Part shown: piece after piece, positions 5,799-7,547 of the stretch
Numbering within the stretch: the stretch's first letter is position 1
How the letters are laid out: the number at the start of each line of letters is the position of its first letter
Assembly (NCBI GenBank): GCA_900553155.1
Contig: USCM01000084.1
Span: 1 to 7,547, forward strand
Length of the DNA stretch: 7,547 nt
Direction of reading: 5' to 3'
Source: an uncultured Prevotella sp.
Lineage (GTDB): Bacteria; Bacteroidota; Bacteroidia; Bacteroidales; Bacteroidaceae
Position numbers and translations under genes: made by a program
The notes under the pieces: model-generated
The model's database searches: none
What the model was told of the DNA's origin: nothing
The model's input: the letters and a program-made list of their open reading frames with translations, nothing else

Positions 5799-6764
5799 TT
5801 ATCCTAACGACTCCAGCATCCTCTTCATCACTACTTCTGCCGATATCTCTCTATTGGCCGCCTCGGGTATAACCAGCGAGTTGGCTGATTCGATAACGTC
5901 ATCGGTAACGATAAGGCCGCGGCGAACCGGCAGACAGTGCATAAACTTGCCGTTGTCAGTTACAGCCATGTGCTTGTCGTCGATGGTCCACGACATATCC
6001 TTGGAGATAATCTTGCCGTAATCGGCTGGCGAGGTAACGCCCGGACAACTCCAGTTCTTGGCGTATACGAAGTCGGCACCCTCAAGCGCCTTCATCTGGT
6101 CGTACTCCACACGGGCATTGCCCACAAATTTGGGGTCGAGCTCGTAGCCGTGAGGATGCGTAACGACGAAGTCGACGTCGGCAGCGTTCATCCACTCGGC
6201 AAACGAGTTGGGCACTGCCTGCGGCAACGCACGGCAATGTGGCGCCCACGACAGCACTACCTTAGGACGTGCCTTGGTCTTGTGCTCCTCAATGGTGATG
6301 AGGTCGGCAAAAGCCTGTAGCGGATGCACGGTGGCTGTCTCCATGGCAAACACGGGGCGACCGCTATACTTAACAAACTGCGACACGATGGTCTCGGCAT
6401 AATCGTACTCGCGGTCGGTTAGTCCGGCAAACGAGCGTATGCCTATAAGGTCGCAATAGCTGCCCATAACGGGGATGGCCTCAAGCAGATGCTCCGACTT
6501 GTCGCCGTCCATTATCACGCCACGCTCGGTCTCCAGTTTCCAGGCTCCGGCATTGACGTCGAGCACGATGACGTTCATGCCGAGGTTCATGGCAGCCTTC
6601 TGCGTGGAGAGACGGGTGCGCAACGAGTTGTTGAAGAATATCATCAGCAATGTCTTGTTCTTGCCAAGATGCTGAAACTGGAAGCGGTCGCGCTTCACCT
6701 CTTGTGCCTCGGCGAGAGCTGCATGAAGGTCGCCAAGGTCTTGTGCGTGGAAGAATGTTTTCAT
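5799..6764 (-). CDS. argF': N-succinylornithine carbamoyltransferase (ArgF'), arginine biosynthesis
   Basis: This cytosolic enzyme transfers the carbamoyl group from carbamoyl phosphate to an N-acylated ornithine to give the acyl-citrulline. The carbamoyl-phosphate loop is SLRTR at 47-51, HPLQAFADL occurs at 147-155, WAPH with a Pro-containing loop at about 173-184, and HCLPVRR at about 278-284. At 321 residues it has the length of the Bacteroides fragilis SOTCase and resembles it closely from memory (for example GAWKLETERGVIMDGDK at 73-89). Residue 90 is Ser. In published work this position is Glu in N-acetylornithine enzymes (E92 in Xanthomonas campestris) and Pro in the B. fragilis enzyme, and E92S turns the former into a succinylornithine enzyme, so the succinyl substrate is favoured here. 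It follows proA after 12 bp and is probably co-transcribed. Ordinary ornithine carbamoyltransferase is unlikely. Confidence 0.93.
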   Translation of the reverse strand: MKTFFHAQDLGDLHAALAEAQEVKRDRFQFQHLGKNKTLLMIFFNNSLRTRLSTQKAAMNLGMNVIVLDVNAGAWKLETERGVIMDGDKSEHLLEAIPVMGSYCDLIGIRSFAGLTDREYDYAETIVSQFVKYSGRPVFAMETATVHPLQAFADLITIEEHKTKARPKVVLSWAPHCRALPQAVPNSFAEWMNAADVDFVVTHPHGYELDPKFVGNARVEYDQMKALEGADFVYAKNWSCPGVTSPADYGKIISKDMSWTIDDKHMAVTDNGKFMHCLPVRRGLIVTDDVIESANSLVIPEAANREISAEVVMKRMLESLG

Positions 6765-6768
6765 AATG

Positions 6769-6778
6769 TTTCCTTTTT
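6769..6778 (-). promoter_or_regulatory. Ribosome binding site of argF', overlapping the proA stop codon
   Basis: On the minus strand AAAAAGGAAA lies 4 nt upstream of the argF' ATG, with its AGGA core about 7 nt from the start, and shares its first bases with the TAA of proA. It is the only clear Shine-Dalgarno-like sequence at a gene start in this window. It confirms the ATG at 6762-6764 and suggests that ribosomes finishing proA re-initiate on argF'. Confidence 0.65.
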
Positions 6779-7547
6779 AATTCCTTACTTGCCCCTCCCC
6801 GTCTATCAACCACTTATACGTAGTCAATGCCTGGAGACCCATCGGACCGCGCGGTCCGAGCTTTTGGGTGCTTATGCCTATCTCGGCGCCAAGTCCAAAC
6901 TCGCCTCCATCGGTAAAGCTTGTCGGTACATTCCAGTATACACAGGCGGCGTCCACCTGTTGCTGGAAGAGCTGTGCATTGTGCTGCGATGCGGTTATGA
7001 TAGCCTCCGAGTGACCCGAACCGTATCGGCAGATGTGCAGCAGAGCCTCGTCTATGCTCTCCACCGTCTTTAGAGCCATGGCATACGACATAAACTCGGT
7101 GCCGTATACCTCGCTCTGGGTGTCGGGGCTAACAGCCGTAAGGAGGTTGGCGGGATAATAGCCGAGCTTCAATACGGCGTAGGCCTTGGCGTCGGCGTAT
7201 ATCTTGACGTTCTTCTTGGCAAGCGGAGCGAGCAGTTGGGGCAAGTCGCCAAGGCGCTTGCTGTGTACGAGGAGGCAGTCGAGAGCGTTGCACACGCTTA
7301 CACGGCGCGTCTTGCCGTTCTCGATGATGCGTGCTCCCATCGTTGCGTCGCCATACTCGTCGAAGTAGGTGTGTACCACTCCGGCGCCTGTCTCAATCAC
7401 CGGTATGCGTGCCGTCTGTCGCACAAAGTCGATAAGTCGCCTACCGCCACGTGGTATGCAGAGGTCGATATAGCCAACGGCGGTAAGCATCTGCTGTGTA
7501 GCCTCGTGTGTGGCGGGCAACAGGCACACCACATTGTCGTCGATATT
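6777..7547 (-). CDS. proA: Glutamate-5-semialdehyde dehydrogenase (gamma-glutamyl phosphate reductase), C-terminal 256 residues; 5' end beyond the window
   Basis: The frame is open from the right edge to the TAA at 6777-6779. ProA reduces gamma-glutamyl phosphate with NADPH to glutamate semialdehyde, the second step of proline synthesis from glutamate. Numbering from the window edge, residues 48-63 read IPVIETGAGVVHTYFD, where ProA proteins have IPVIExGxGxCHxYxD. The catalytic cysteine is in VSVCNALDCLLVH (Cys 86). Residues 162-183 match the ProA family signature from its Val through ALLHI and YGSGHSEAI. The region near the end (TDGGEFGLGAEIGISTQKL, then RGPMGL) is typical. Full ProA is about 415 residues, so about 160 are missing. 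An internal GTG at 7530-7532 is not the true start because homology continues upstream. proB is likely further upstream, unseen. Confidence 0.96.
   Translation of the reverse strand, partial: NIDDNVVCLLPATHEATQQMLTAVGYIDLCIPRGGRRLIDFVRQTARIPVIETGAGVVHTYFDEYGDATMGARIIENGKTRRVSVCNALDCLLVHSKRLGDLPQLLAPLAKKNVKIYADAKAYAVLKLGYYPANLLTAVSPDTQSEVYGTEFMSYAMALKTVESIDEALLHICRYGSGHSEAIITASQHNAQLFQQQVDAACVYWNVPTSFTDGGEFGLGAEIGISTQKLGPRGPMGLQALTTYKWLIDGEGQVRN

Noticed and set aside
6777..7532. A complete 251-residue protein starting at the GTG at 7532
   Set aside because: The frame stays open to the window edge with ProA-like residues before the GTG, and ProA is about 415 residues long; the gene is simply cut by the window.
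1..7547. CRISPR arrays, tRNA or rRNA genes, insertion sequences, phage genes
   Set aside because: No regularly spaced repeats, cloverleaf-like sequence, transposase motifs or terminal inverted repeats were seen on either strand.

Overview
The window looks like a chromosomal segment of a gut- or oral-type Bacteroidales bacterium, most likely of the Prevotellaceae. This rests on five things: a SusC-type TonB-dependent transporter; a large periplasmic-sensor regulator of the HTCS type; an ArgF of the N-succinylornithine transcarbamylase type known from Bacteroides; AT-rich start regions mostly without Shine-Dalgarno sequences; and promoter-like boxes that match the Bacteroidetes -7 consensus TAnnTTTG. 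The genus is inference; the phylum is well supported. No rRNA, tRNA, IS element or CRISPR array was seen.

Left part (1-4076, minus strand): a polysaccharide- or glycan-utilisation locus enters the window. Transcription runs right to left. A 986-residue membrane regulator (1116-4076) comes first, then a 425-bp intergenic region, then the first 230 codons of a SusC-like outer-membrane transporter (1-690, running off the left edge). The regulator has the full extracytoplasmic architecture of a hybrid two-component system: signal peptide, about 14 propeller repeats, a Y_Y_Y domain and one transmembrane helix. The histidine kinase, ATPase and receiver domains are absent. A linker of about 65 residues joins the membrane helix directly to an AraC-type DNA-binding domain. 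The intergenic region upstream of susC holds repeated copies of GTGGA(C/T)AAATA, two of them exactly 22 bp apart. The nearer one lies where the -33 element of a candidate susC promoter would be. This is a good candidate operator for the regulator. A 17-bp imperfect hairpin lies in the predicted susC leader.

Middle (4077-5780): a divergent 257-bp promoter region separates the regulator from tig, the ribosome-associated chaperone trigger factor (4334-5698, plus strand). tig shows the codon use of a highly expressed gene. It ends in a perfect 14-bp bidirectional terminator hairpin shared with the convergent operon.

Right part (5781-7547, minus strand): the 3' part of proA (gamma-glutamyl phosphate reductase, proline synthesis) enters from the right edge. 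After 12 bp it is followed by the arginine-pathway transcarbamylase gene argF', whose Shine-Dalgarno sequence overlaps the proA stop codon. The pair links the two glutamate-derived branches, proline and arginine. Residue 90 of the transcarbamylase, the known specificity position, is Ser, which points to N-succinylornithine rather than N-acetylornithine as substrate.
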